Part shown: positions 1 to 14,009 of the stretch, one piece after another
Numbering within the stretch: position 1 is the stretch's first letter
Layout: the number at the start of each line of letters is the position of its first letter
Assembly (NCBI GenBank): GCA_037074615.1
Contig: CM073558.1
Location: 4,889,501 to 4,953,500 of the forward strand
Reading direction: 5' to 3'
Source: Leucaena leucocephala
Taxonomy: Eukaryota > Streptophyta > Magnoliopsida > Fabales > Fabaceae
DNA: 64,000 bases
Translations under genes and position numbers: made by a program
Notes under the pieces: model-generated
Database searches by the model: none
The model's input: only the letters and a program-made list of their open reading frames with translations
Told to the model about the DNA's origin: nothing

Positions 1-3000
1 AAATAAATATAGATATAACAACTAACACATGAGCCCAACCCCTTGTAATTTTTTTGCCAAAAAAACTAACAGATCTAACTGAAACGAGTTAGTCCGTCAA
101 AATATAGCGAACTAAAATTTAAATCTTACTAAAAAAAGCTACTTCTACTTTAGAAAAAATATAATGTAATACTTTTTTTTCTTTTTAATGAGGGGGGAAG
201 TGTGTGTGTATATTATTATATACACAACATCATTACGTTGAAATTTAGATTGACTTTTTTTTTGTTAGGAATTGTTCAAAAAGTTGAATTTGATTTCTGG
301 GCATGTAATTAATAAGTATGATTTTGATAAAATATCCCATGGAAACTCAAAGCAAAGGGTCACGGGTACAAACCACAAGTCAGAATAGAACACAATAACA
401 CGAGAACCATAAAACCAAAAACGACAACACGAGCAACCAAAAAAAGACATAATAAGGACCTACGAAATTAATTAGTATATGACAAATTGATTTCTCAAAC
501 ACGGTAGTTCCTACGGATTTATTTATACATAATTGAGTTTTGTTTGGTTCCTTCAAATAAGGCATATTTTGAGGAATCAATTCGTCATTTTTATATGCCT
601 TTTTTTCCCCGTGGTTCCACAAATTAAACCCCCCCCCCCCAATGTTTTCATCCCCTTTGCTTGCCCAAGTTCTTTTGTAAAAGTCACACTTATGACTTAT
701 AATGTAATATTTTTTAGTATTTAATATAAAAAATAGTTTAAAAAATCAACTAATTTTTTTTAAATAGATTAAAAAAATTAAATAAATAAGTTAATTATAA
801 CTAATATAAATAATTGACTGATTTGAATAGATTAATAAATATATAATATGAATTTATCTTAAGGAGATAAATTTAAATATAATATTGATTTTTTAATTTT
901 TTCAAAAAAGTTCACTGTACTAATTATTATATTAAGAAAGTATCATAGATTTTAAAACTAGATTTAGGTAAAACGTTACAAACATTGAATCTTACTAAAA
1001 AAAAATATTTATTTTTATTATTATATAAATTTTTAAAAATAATTGAGTTTACCACGACCTAAATATTTATTTTTATTTTTATTCTAAAAAATATTTGCAA
1101 AAAAGAGGTCTCATCATCTAAGCCCAAAGAATGAAAGCCCGTCAAACAAAAACACAAGCCTAAAAGAGAAGGATTATATAATAGGGAATTAACAAATCGA
1201 AAAGCAAAAAGGTTTTACCAACTTCTTAGATCCATACCTTGAACTTCACCAAGATATAGACAAGAGCTAATTAATCACATTAATTTTTATACAATTATTT
1301 TTCTTGTTATTAATATAAAATTTATTTATCTACTTTAATCAGATTAAAAAAATTATTTAATTATAACATATATGATATTATTTATGTGTAATATTAATAT
1401 ATATTAGTTAATAAATTAGGTCAATTAGTGTATAAATAAATAAATTTAAGTGATAAAATAGATACAAATCTTATATTTAAAATTAAATTTTTTTTATCAA
1501 ACTACATATTATATTTATGATAAGAGAAGTATGATATTATATGGAACTTTAAAGAATGCGAAGACTAAAAAGTGTATATTTTTTGCCCATAAAGAAACAA
1601 AATATGGCACCTAAATTAAGCATAGAATCTTCTAATAATTAACAACATAATTATTCCACATTAATCTGGAGTGGCCAAAGCCGTACGCTAACTAAATTCC
1701 TGATTAATTAAAACAATAATATGGTAAGCACTTATATCAACGGGAGTCATAAACTAAGGGCCTGGCTCTTGCACACATGGATCGAATTAATAAATTAATA
1801 CAAAAAATAAAACAAACAAACATCCAAAACATTGGCCCTCCACATATATTGCAAAATAATTTAAAAAAAAACAAATTGAAAGCCTTAAAAAAATTCAAAA
1901 AATTGGAAGTATATACGGTCACTACTGGCTTATAGACGAGATAAAAAAAGATTGATTAGTCTTAAAGTAACTTAAATGTTACATACGCTAAAAGGAAGAT
2001 AAATAGAGATTAGAGGGAAGAGAGAGAGAGAGAGAGTAATTGATTAGGAAGACTGAAGAGTGAAGACCATATCGTTAGGGATAGATGAATAGATGATGAT
2101 ATATACGATGGGAACGTTTTTATAAAATTAAACGTGTTGAACGGAGGTCGACCAAAAGAAAGTGACATATAAATCAAATACTAAGGATGTTTTTGGTCAT
2201 GGAGAAGTCAATACCTCGTGCTCTTTTGTTTGTCTGCTTGTGGGGCATGCCTTTGAATTCTTTGGTTGTTAAGAAAAATATGTGAAGTTTATTAAGTGTT
2301 TCTTGGGGGGCCATCTCGTTTTTACAAAGTCAAGCTGCCCTAAAGCTACTACTTCTCTAAAGACTTAATTACGTCAAATTTTGAAGGAAGACCAAAATCC
2401 CCACAATATTAATCGTATATTCTTATCTCTTAAACAAGAGCCTTTTTAATTAATTGAATAATATAATTTGATAAAGGTGGTTAAAATTAATTAATATTTT
2501 TTTTAAAAACAACTATTTTACTCTTATTTATCTTAAATAGATAAGCTAGTTAATGTGTTTGTTTTTATTCTAAATATATAAGACATGATATACTTTGTTT
2601 ACTTAAATTATAATTTTTTCTCAAATTATCTTTATTACTTGTATATATATAAAAAAATTTATCAATGAAAATAATAATTAAAGAGAATATTTAAAAAATT
2701 AACACATATTTATTATAAATAATTAATTTAATTAATTTTTTAATATTTTTAAATAGTTTATTGAGATCTTATATTCAGAACAGAGGGAGTATAATATTAC
2801 AAGACTATCATTAATTAAAATTAAACATTAACCACAATTAATCACAACACTGAAAAGAGAAAAAGAAAGGAAAATATGCATAGTGATTTTATGAAGGGCT
2901 TTTTGTAAAAAAAAAAAAAAAGAGAGAAAAGCTCATAAAGTCATAATAATACTTCATTACTTATTGAAAACTGTCTTACATTAAGAAATACAAATTGTTT

Positions 3001-4719
3001 AGTAATATAATTAATATTTTTTGTACAGAATAATAGAATTCATATTGGTCAAAATGAATTGGACGTAGACAGGAATCAAGCTATATGCATGCATTCTTTC
3101 CATTCATTCTCCGACCAAATAGTAATAACTTAATTTTCTTACCTTTTTTTCGTATCGGTTTTACCTACTTTTATTTCCACGTGGTTGGAATATAACTTTA
3201 GATAAAATTACCATGAGGCTGTAATTATGAAGGAATATAATCCTCAATAATTTAACAAAAATGATCACAATCATTTAAACTATATCTAATTAAAATATAA
3301 TAATTTAACGTATTTTAATTTTTATTGTTCGATGACTCACTTAAAATCATTAATATTTTATTTTTTTTAAAAAAATACACCTTTTTATTTGGTTCAGATG
3401 GTTTTTCCTTTTAAATAAAATAAATCATAAATTTTTTAGATAAATTATTAATTGAGTTATTATGTTTTAATTATATAAAATTTAGATGACTTAATATTCT
3501 TAGAATATATGCAAATACTTCTTCTCGTATCAGTTATATTTTTAGTGTGTGTAACTTCTTTTGTTTTTGTAATGTACATAGTATATTTATTACCTAATAT
3601 CTATTCAATAATCTAAAGTCCTTATGTAACTTTAATTTCGGCAATAAATTTTGAAACTTGGGTTTTTTATCAATTTTTTTTTAAATGAATGATGGTAGTT
3701 GGAATAGAATCATGAAAGTGAAATAATACATCATGCATGATGAAAGAAGAGAGAGGGGAGGGGAAAATAGAACGTGTGACACGCGCATGGCTGAATGTGC
3801 ACGTGCGCGTTGGATCTGTTTTCGACGGCATTATAGGATCTCTTGAGCCTCCATTATATCGTCCCTTTCTTCCACTGTTCCTTCTTCGGCTTATTTGTTT
3901 TTTTTTTTAATCATCTTTTTTTGGTGAGAAATTAATTAGTAGGTAGAGTTTAAAGAATTAAACCTCTCATAAAGCTTATTATATTTTCATTCCATTTGTA
4001 TCCATATAATTATTTTTTTATTAAAAACTTTGTTATTTTATTGACAATTAAATTTATTTATTATATATATTTATTGACAATTGAACCGTTAAAATATTGA
4101 GTAGGGATGATTAGCCTCTTGAACATGAAAGTAAGTCTTTCTTTTGAACAGAGTACTCTTTATGTTTATATATATATATATAAAATATTTATAAATCACT
4201 TATTTATATGATTATCATATTAATAATAGCAATTGCAACAAGTTGGTCAAATTGAGTTTCCTTTCAAGAGAAAGAAATATAATTAAGATGAGAGTTCAAT
4301 CAATCAAAGCTAGCTGATCGAACAAAACATGATGAATTGAATATATTCACACTTTCACATGTTGGTCGGATTCAGACCGAACCAAACTGTACTCATTGAC
4401 ATCCTTAATATTAATTTATATCACATTATTCTTCTTTTCCTTTCTTTTTGTTTTTTTGGTTTATAGTCAAATTTATGAAATCTAATGGAAAAATAAATGA
4501 TTTTTAATTTTAGATAAGTTAGGCGTCCATCATGCTTCAATTCAGTCCAAAAAATAAGTAATAACTAAATAATTAAATAAGAAGCCGTCATCTACGTCAT
4601 GCATGATTCACATGTTAGTGCTGTAAAATATTTTGTATATTTAATTATTTTGCCTCTACGTGCCTATTTGAAAAGAGGTAAAATCGCAATCTAACAAAAA
4701 AATTAACCTAAATTTTAAT

Positions 4720-5160
4720 TTATTTTTTTAAACAAACAACCATATTTATTCATAAATACTTTTAAATTAAATCATAGTTTAAAAGTATAATTTTAAATAA
4801 ATTACTAAAACTAACTTTTAAAATAGTAAAAGAGTTTAAAGACTATTCAATTATTATTTTATTTTTATTTGACCCTCTCTTCTCTCTCTTCTTTCATCTC
4901 TCTTCTCCACCCTCTCTGTTTTTTCTTCTCTACCCTCTCTTATCTCTCTTTTATTTTTCTATACTCTCTCATCTCTCATACTTTTAACAAAATCATATAC
5001 TTTTTATTAATTTACCAATACAAAAAATTATTTTAAAAATAACTATCTAAACACTTATTTATTCAGAATCACTTTTTTTATAAGCTCATGTATAAAAGTC
5101 ATTTTCTATATATTATCTAAAAGTTATTTTTTTATAAGTTTTTTTTAAAGTTTATCTCAA
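4720..5160. repeat. AT-rich repeat family C, copy 1
   Basis: This copy has a pyrimidine-rich core (repeated tctctctt blocks, about 4875-4980) flanked by AT-rich arms that include an 'aaacacttatttattcag' stretch. The same arrangement recurs near 12.1, 20.9, 22.0 and 39.9 kb in both orientations, so it is a dispersed non-coding repeat, probably a MITE. Exact ends were not determined. Confidence 0.45.
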
Positions 5161-5593
5161 CACAAACTATATAGATATTTTTAGTCACACGCATCATATA
5201 TATGTTAATCCCCTCCCACTTTCATTTTAAAATAATGTTTGTTTTAAATTTTTAGTTACATTTTTAAATTTTAATATATAACATAATTCATTTTATATCA
5301 TAATAGTGTCAGGTGAAGCTCATGGGTTTTATTAGACATAACATATTAATATAATTAAGGACGTTTTATTTCAATGTTGTTAGATTTTATTGCAAGTTGA
5401 AAAATATATACCTAAATCCCCCCCCGAAATAAATCTATATGTTATATAAATTATTATTAATGAACTATAATTCCTATATAAACAATAATGATTTAGTTGA
5501 GGTATTTAGTAACCTCACCTTTTAAAGAAGATGGCACAAATTCGAATATTATAAAGTGTATTTGTTTAGAGATGTGAGAATCATTTACCTTTA

Positions 5594-5920
5594 AGGGTGT
5601 ATTTGGATGAGTGGTGGAGAAGTAGTTTCATTTTCAATCTGATTTTTGCAAAATTTAGATTGGGTAAGAGTTAGATAGTATAATGTGATTTATAAGAAAG
5701 TTATTTGGATAAAGACTTAGAACAGGGAAAAATATGAGTCAAGATGAAGAAGCCATAAGACAGAAGCTATAAGCTACAAAAAATAACTTCCTCCTATAAA
5801 TTCATTTGGATCTAAAAGTGAGGTTGTAAAAACAGTAAACCAATATCAATATTATAAAAAAAGTAACTTTACTGGTTGAAAAGTCAGTGTGAGGGCCAAA
5901 CATTCTCCCAAACATACCCT
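5594..5920. mobile_element. MITE-like element with AGGGTGTATTTGG-type ends
   Basis: The left end reads AGGGTGTATTTGG and the right end, reverse-complemented, reads AGGGTATGTTTGG. These form an imperfect terminal inverted repeat around about 330 bp of non-coding sequence. No clear target duplication is visible, so the superfamily is not assigned. Confidence 0.45.
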
Positions 5921-8390
5921 AAGCCTCAAAAGGATATAGATACCCTTCATTAAATTAAAAAAAATGATAAAAATTGCATGGAGTTATGTTTTTCAAATGG
6001 ACATTATGAATATATTGAAGGGTTTACAAATTACAATTGAATTTTAATAGCTAGAAGGTTAATGGAATCTGGGGGTTAAAATAAGAATGATGATTTTGGG
6101 GGGGGGGGTTGACTATAACTCCACATTCACATGGAACATCCAATGTATTATTAGAGGAACTTTTGAAGCACAAGAAGCTCTTTGTATTAGGGGAATCATC
6201 AAATCCTCTTGAGAAAGTCTTGGATTCAAGTTTTGTTTTTTACGGAAAAATATGTAGACTAGTACAAATTTGATGAAATCCCACAATTTACTCCAACCAA
6301 TCAAATAGTACATAGCGGAGGCTATTATTATGAGTAAGTTAAATGCTAACTCTGGTTAATGAAAACACTAAATAGTTGACAATGTAGTTTTAAGCAAGTT
6401 GGTCGGTATATAGTTATTTTTTAATTTTTTTTATATATAATGCAAATATTAACATATGATGTTATGCCTAATTAAATTTTTAATATTAACTCTACCTATA
6501 CTTTATAATCAATCCTAAATCTGAATAAAAAGAGGAGGATTGTGTTACAATTTTGACAACTAACTTAAAACTATCTCATATATTTTTTTGTATAAAAATT
6601 TTTAGAAGGGGTTGAGCTTACCTACGATCTAAAAGTAGGATGAAATTTTCTTTTCTCCTAAGCGATACCAATGTTGGGTAGGACGAGCTATCTATTACCC
6701 TCAAACATAAATTTATGTATCTAGGAGTTAGGATATTTCTTTAAATGTCGCGACTGTAACCTTAACAAAATGGTATTTTTCAAGAATTAAGCACGCACTA
6801 AATAGTTGTATATCTTATCCCTTTATCAATTGAATCTACAGATGATAAGTTTAAAACTATCTCACATGAATATGGGCAATCAATGTCTTAGAAAATAAAA
6901 AGGGGAGGGAGGGGAGCATGCTAGTTATGGATCCATGTTAATTAGATGCAGCACAAAAAAGAAAAAGAGAAGAAAAGATAGTAAAAATACACAATAGTTA
7001 GAATAAAGAAGATATCCCCATTTTAGAACAGCAAGAGAACGGTATTCTAGGAAGGTAGAATTCCTACATTCTTTAGAAACTAAAATATTTCTTACTTGTC
7101 CCTTAATTAATGTGACATTGAACAATAAATCAAATTCTGATTTAATTTATATTTAATTTTGTAAGAACCTAAATTAATTTGTATTGCCAACAAATGAATC
7201 TTCAAGGGAATTGTATATGAAGTCAAATATGACCACTTCCACTGAAATATTGGTTTATATGATGCTTAGGGCTTAGTCTTCTCCCTGCTGAGGACACACA
7301 ACACACACACGGACATATTACACGCACACAATTAATGTATATTGTTGAAATCGTTGTTTGTGTTTGAAAACAAGCAAAGACAGGAAGGACCCACCAAATT
7401 CAGCCAGATTTGAATTTTGAAGTCAAGTATGGGTGAGCGGTGAGCCGTTGAGCACCTGATGAGCCACCCACTCGCGCAGGGAAAATGTAGATGCCTGCCT
7501 GCCTTTGTTTATTAGTTTTAATTAGAAATCCCATGATATTTTCTTAATTTGATAAAAATTTACATTATTACTATACATATTTATTAAATAATACTAACCT
7601 AATTATGAAAGAAAATAATCTTAAATATAAACAGATTATAAACATGATTATTTCTACGATAAAATTTAAATCAAATTACTTATATCTATTATATCAAGTT
7701 TATAAGTGAATTTTATAAGTACATATATGCATATTTTAACAATTAAAAATAGTAAAATAATAAGTGCCTACATTTCAAAGGTAAATTTATAAGTGTATAT
7801 ATATATTTTAACGGTTAATAATAATAAAATAACAATTATAAATAGAGGACTTGATCGATATAAATTATTTAACCTAAGTTTTGTTAATTTCTATATTCTA
7901 TCATACACATAAAATTATTGCATAAATAAATAAAATTTCATAAAAGGCTTTTCCTCACTTTTAAAATATTATTAAATTTTGGGGATACATGGCATAAATA
8001 AGAGTATATAGTTATTATGCTAAAAAAAAGGATGAAAAGCATAATTATAGAATGAAGGAGTAAAAAATATGAAGTATGATAAGTAATGGTAAGAGTAATT
8101 ATTTTGGGGGGTAGAAGGAGGAGGCAAATTAGAAATTAAGTAAGTAAATAATTAGGAGTAGTAATTAGAAGAGTGAAATTTCAAAGGCACGTGATTGATA
8201 TATGGATTAGAGAATTGAAGATTAGAATTAGAAGTGAATAATAAATGAGAGATTTGGACATTGATGTATGTCAAAGTAGGAAACCAGATGATGAATTATT
8301 CAATGGGAACGCCGCGCCTCCCAACTTGTTTTCTCAATCAGAGTCTCAGTTCAATGAATTTGACTCTTTCTAACTTCTAATCCTTATTTC

Positions 8391-8625
8391 TTCTTTTTCA
8401 CTTTCACTTTTACCCTATTTACTTTTTTTAAAAAATATTTTATTTTAATTTTTTTCTCGTAAAAGAGGTAATGAGTTCTATACCCTTTATGTAAAAAGCG
8501 TGTGATGTTTTTTCTTTTTCACTTTCACTTTTACCCTATTTATTTTTTTAAAAAATATTTTATTTTAATTTTTTTCTCCTGAGATCAGGATTTCTATATT
8601 CTGTATATAAAAAGCTCGTGATGTT
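8391..8625. repeat. 121-bp tandem duplication
   Basis: The block beginning ttctttttcactttcac at 8391 recurs at 8512, an offset of 121 bp, and continues similar to about 8622 (ends gtgatgttt in both). The second copy differs by several substitutions and a small insertion, so the duplication is not very recent. No gene is associated with it. Confidence 0.75.
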
Positions 8626-8884
8626 TGTGTTATGTATGGTCCCTCCTATATGGTGGAGGCAGTTTAATTGTCTTAATAAAAAAAGAGGAAATCTTATTAA
8701 AAAAGAGCTATGCATCAAAACAAGAGTTTCAAAACAGAATTTACAAGATTAATATAAAAACGGAGAAATTATTTAAAGTAAATGGTATTTGGATTAATGT
8801 TTTGGAAGTGAGTTTAAAAAAATATGAGAGGAGTTTAGTATAAAAAATACTTCTAAAATCATAATTTAAAAGTTTTCTAAGCAA

Positions 8885-11464
8885 ACTATAACACCAACAT
8901 GTGTTAAAATACTCTCTAATTTGTAGTATAACCGGAATTATTGCTCTTTATATCCTTAATATTAGACTTAATTAGAGAGTTAACATTGATTCTAAATATA
9001 AGACCTATATTTTTTATATTTATTAATTTTTTTTAAATTATCCCAATTGACACTCTCTCAATAATAATCAAGTAAGAGAGATAATGATAGAATTAAAGAA
9101 GATGATTATGATATTTTAAAAAAATATTTTATATTAACTATTTTTTTAATATAATTAAATTAATTATATAAATCTTATATTAAAAATAAAAGAGTACTAC
9201 TTATTTATTTTTCTTTAATTAATCATGACAAACTAATACGGCGTCAACTCATTCATTTTATTTGGCCCCGGTGGATGTCGGGTCTTATTCAGATTGAAAG
9301 GTCATACATAGAGTACTTAGCTGCATTTTTTATCGGTTAAATTAAACTTAGTACCCTGCATTTTTTATTAGGGAATAACCAAATAATAAGAAGCATTATT
9401 TAATTAAAATCGAAGCAGGAAGAAATAATAGAAACATTCAAAGGCCTAAAAGTAAAAGGAAAGTGGCTTTTGACTTCTAGCTAGAGATATATTTATATGC
9501 CTTCCATTGGAAAGATCTTTGTCTTCTGACCTTCATTCTCGTGGAAATGTGTAGGTCAACTATTCATTTATAACATAAAAATACTATTTGGAAAAAAAAT
9601 TAAAATCATCTTAATTATTTACTAACAAGATTCACATGAATTTATCTTTGGAGGGACAAAAATGAATTCATATATTTAAATTTTATTTTATTTCATTTAT
9701 TCAATTAATATCGGGTAAGATTTTATATACTTAATATATTTGTATGATTGGAAACAAAAACTTAGTATATAATTTTTTTTCTTAATAACTTGTAAATAAC
9801 TCCTATAACCATATATGCCAAACTTCAAAAGGTCGATGGAAACCTAATCAACTAATTAAATCCGTCAACTCTGTTATATTAATCATGATAGAAAAATACG
9901 ACCAAACAAAATTTTATTTTGACTTTACTTGATGGAATCCAAAGGATATTGATACAACTTATTTGGTCGATTATATATATATATAGAGAGAGAGAGGGGG
10001 TGGAGAGAAAGGAAAATTCTCAAAGCATATGACTACGCAAATGACTTTGAAATATATGTATAAAGTATATTTATATAATACATATATTTATTTTATATAG
10101 GATCTGTTTAGATAAAATTTTAAAAATAAATTTATAAAATGTCGTGATTGAAATCATAGTAAGCTATAACACCAACATGTGTTAAAACACTCCTACTATA
10201 TAAGTGTCGTTGGAAAAAAAAAAATAGTAATTTTTAACTTTCCATAACTTTCAACAAAGAAAACAGATCCCAGTCTTTAAAGTATATATATTAGATACTT
10301 ACAAGTGTTTACTTATCCATATTCCAATATTCTTCCCAACAAAATTGGTACACATATAAGCTCTTGAGGATTTTCCTCCATATTAAGTAAGTTAAAGGGA
10401 CACTCCTTAAATTAATTTTAGTTCAATTTCTCTCTTCTTCCTCCTCCATCCATCTTCTTTATCTCCATTTTTATGAGTAGGGTTTTAGAGATTAAAGTGT
10501 TAGCTTAATTGTGTGTGTCAAAACCATTCATAATTAGAAGGTTTCATATGTAACATAAGGGTAATTTGGGATCTTCACACATTATTAAGTTTTGGAGAAA
10601 AGAACCATAGGCTTTCCTATTAACTGAATTAACCTTTATTGCTTATTATCACCATCTTAATTTCTTCTATTTTTAATATACTTTTTTAGCCTACGATTAT
10701 TCCATCATCTAGCTATAATATAACATAACTCAATCCATTTATATAGATCTATTTACTTCTCACTATTAAATTAATTTAGTAGTGAAAAGGAAAAATTATT
10801 GTCCCATCATATTCTTAATATAAGATCTAATTTATAATATAACAGAAATTATTACTCCTTATATATTTAATATTAGATCTAATTAGAGAGTTAATATTGA
10901 TTCTAAATATAAAACTTATATTTTTTTATATTTATTATTTTTTTAAATTATCTCTATTGATACTCTCTCAATAATAATTAAGTAAAAAAGATAATAAAGG
11001 AGTTAAAGAAGATAATTATGCTATTTTTAAAAAATATTTTATATTAATTAAATTTTTTAATATAATAAATTAAATTATATATTAAAAAATAGAGGGCTAT
11101 TATTTATTTATTTGTTAAAATTAATTATTACAAACTAATACGGCGTCAACTCGGCGTCAACTCATTTATGGTGGATGTTGGGTCTTATTCAGATTGAAAG
11201 GTCATACATAGAATACTGTTACCGTAGGAGATATATAATTAAGTCTCCATACGTTTAATTAAACCAAATATAATAATTAATTAAAATTATCTTTACTGCA
11301 CAAAAATGATTATGATCCGCCTTCCACCATGTGCACTTGGCAATTCTTGACCGTTCCTTTTTCTTTTTTATTAATAAGAAGCATTATTTAATTAAAATAG
11401 AAGTAGGAAGAAATAATAGAAACATTCAAAGGCCTAAAAGTAAAGGGAAATTGGCTTTTGACTT

Positions 11465-11519
<55 letters not shown>

Positions 11520-12143
11520 TTCCTTTGGAAAGATCTTTGTCTTCTGACCTTCATTCTCGTGGAAATGTGTAGGTCAACTATTCATTTATAACATAAAAAT
11601 ACTATTTGCAAATAAAATTAAAATCATCTTAATTATTTACTAACAAGATTCACATGAATTTATCTTTGGAGGGACAAAAATAAATTCATATATTTAAATT
11701 TTATTTTATTTCATTAATTCAATTAATATCGGGGAAGATTTTATATACTTAACATATTTGAACGATTGGAAACAAAAACTTAGTATATAATTTTTTTTTT
11801 CTTAATAACTTGTAAATAACTCCTATAACCATATATGCCAAACTTCAAAAGGTCCATGGAAACCTAATCAACTAATTAAATCCGTCAACTCTGTTATATT
11901 AATCATGATAGAAAAATACGACCAAACAAAATTTCATTTTGACTTTACTTGATGAAATCCAAAAGATATTTATACAACTTATTTAGTCGGTTATATATAT
12001 ATTTGGTGGAGAGAAACGAAAATTCTCAAAGCATATGACTATACGAATGACTTTGAAATATATGTATAAAGTATATTTATATAATACATATATTTATTTT
12101 ATATACAGTCTATTTTACTAGAATTTTAGAAATGAGTTTATAA
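8885..12143. repeat. Diverged direct duplication of about 1.2 kb
   Basis: Copy 1 spans roughly 8885-10140 and copy 2 roughly 10162-12143. Shared landmarks are 'ctataacaccaacatgtg' (8887 and 10164), 'ctaatacggcgtcaactc' (9234 and 11137), 'aaagatctttgtcttctgac' (9511 and 11529) and the tail around 10052 and 12057. Copy 2 contains about 650 bp of extra sequence near 10.2-10.83 kb and a TA microsatellite absent from copy 1. Substitutions and small indels separate the copies. No coding frame was recognised in either. Confidence 0.8.
11474..11516. repeat. (TA)n microsatellite
   Basis: This is an uninterrupted TA run of 43 bp inside the second copy of the 1.2-kb duplication. The matching place in the first copy, near 9486-9500, has only a short imperfect TA stretch, so the run expanded after the duplication. 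Confidence 0.95.
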
Positions 12144-12560
12144 AGAATATAGTTTTTGGACAGTTTATAGAAAATAATTTTTAGAGAAGAGTTTATGAAA
12201 AAAAATAGTTTTAAATAAGTGAGTGTTTGGATAGTTATTTCTAAAAGTACTTTTATTATTGGTAAATTATAAAAAGTGTATGTGTATTAAATGAGGAGAG
12301 ATAAGATATAAGAGAAGAGAGAAGATATGGTGTAAGAAAAGAAAGGATAAATGGTGTAAGAAAAATTAGGAGAGAAGAGAGAGAATATAAAAAAATATGA
12401 GTAATATAATAATTAGTTAATTCATAAATTATTTTACTATTTAATAAGCTAGTCTAACCAATTTATTTAAAATATTAATTTTAAATTATAATTTAATTTA
12501 AAAATCTATTTAAATAAATATAACTATTTATTTTAAAAAAAATTAAAATTAAAATTTGAT
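12110..12560. repeat. AT-rich repeat family C, copy 2
   Basis: It carries the 'agtgtttggatagttattt' arm followed by a purine-rich core (gagagataagat, agagaagagagaa) and an AT-rich right arm. The same layout is found near 4.7, 20.9, 22.0 and 39.9 kb. It is non-coding and MITE-like. Confidence 0.5.
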
Positions 12561-13717
12561 TAAAATCTAAATTTAAAACTTAACACACATAATGTATTCA
12601 TACCAAACGAATTAAGCCCGAAAGAGTAGTGTGTGTGTGTGTGAAGCGCGTAGAAAATTGAATAAACAATCATAGATGGCACGTGAAAAATGTTTGAAAT
12701 TTGTACCGGTGACGATTAATGAAAAAAAGGGCCCCACCACACAGACAAGCATACCCCATGCCCCATTTCATACATTTAATATAATCTATAATAACGTGAT
12801 TAAGACTAGGACAAATTAAGTTTCCCAATGGTCAATATAAAAGTTTGAGTTTTCAAGATAATCCACCCTGCTTTTATTTGTTTTCCCCCCTAATAAATAC
12901 ATTCCCATCTCTAATATAATATTTGGGTTATTATATAGTATACGTCACATTCTAAATGCATTCTCATCTCTAATATAATATTTATTTATTATTTTTACCT
13001 ATTCTTTAATTACTATATACAAAAAGAGAGGTGAGAAAATTGATTAATATAGTTTTGAAATCTATAGTTATTTCTCATATTACAAATACCTCCTATAATT
13101 TTTGTTACTCGAATTTAAAATTTAAAAAAATTTAATAAAATCTTATACTATTAATTTAATTAAAAGAAGTTAATTTTTTTTGTAATTTAAAATAATTTTA
13201 ATAAATTAACTATTTTTTAATTTGGCTTGATATTTGAAAGTAATTTATATTTTGAATTAGATTGTATATATATATAAGTTTTTTTAAGTATAATTATTAT
13301 TTTATTAAAAATAATCATATTTAAACTATTATCTGATATATAAATATATTTTTTAATAACAATTTAAATATTAATTTATTTGATTATGAGAAAATAACGC
13401 TGAATGGTTGGTGAAATACATATAGATTCTGTACATACATTCTGAAAACACGTCTAACTAATTGGATCCGCAAGTTTTTACTATTATGTGGAACAGTCTT
13501 TTGGATTTGAAAGGCGTGCTTGACTTTTGAATTTCTTGTACTCTTTTCTTCTATATTCTTTTTCCAGTACTCAAACAATACAGACATGCCCCATCAAAAG
13601 GATATTCTTTTTTAACAAATTAAAGCACCCAAAGCGAAATTAGATTCAGGCCTCTTCTACTTTTTTCTCTCTATTAAAATACAAAGATTCAACACGTTTC
13701 TTCTTACCCATCAACTC

Positions 13718-13725
13718 TATAAATA
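13718..13725 (+). promoter_or_regulatory. TATA box of the WRKY gene
   Basis: TATAAATA lies about 290 bp upstream of the chosen ATG and is followed by a pyrimidine-rich leader (about 13790-13840) typical of plant 5' UTRs. A TTGACT W-box lies about 200 bp further upstream at 13520-13525, which would allow WRKY auto- or cross-regulation; that is inference. Confidence 0.6.
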
Positions 13726-14009
13726 AAGACCTAGACCAGCTTCATTTTGCCCATGTGCCAGCAAAGCTCAATTTAGCCACTGGGGTTTCATCCTCTCTTC
13801 GCTTCCCTCTCATCACTTTCCTTCTTCAACTTCACCTTCCTAGCTCTCGAGCTTTGTTCTCTCACAGAACCGCAGAAAGTTTGAGGCTTTGAGTTTATTG
13901 AATACTTTCGTCTTCTGGGTTTTAATTTCCTGCGACAAGGTCTGATCTTTTGTTTCGATTGAGGATTAGTAGGAAAGCCCTCTGCTTGTTTTTGACTTTT
14001 TCGGCTGCT

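Larger units (their letters stand above)
1..8384. other. Gene-free AT-rich intergenic DNA
   Basis: No open frame here resembles a known protein and no chain of exons can be built on either strand. The DNA is dominated by A/T runs, with a short GA run near 2019-2037, a C10 run near 631-640 and scattered inverted-repeat remnants. One MITE end (gagggagta type) is visible near 2785, but its partner end was not found. I see no RNA gene in this stretch. Confidence 0.7.
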
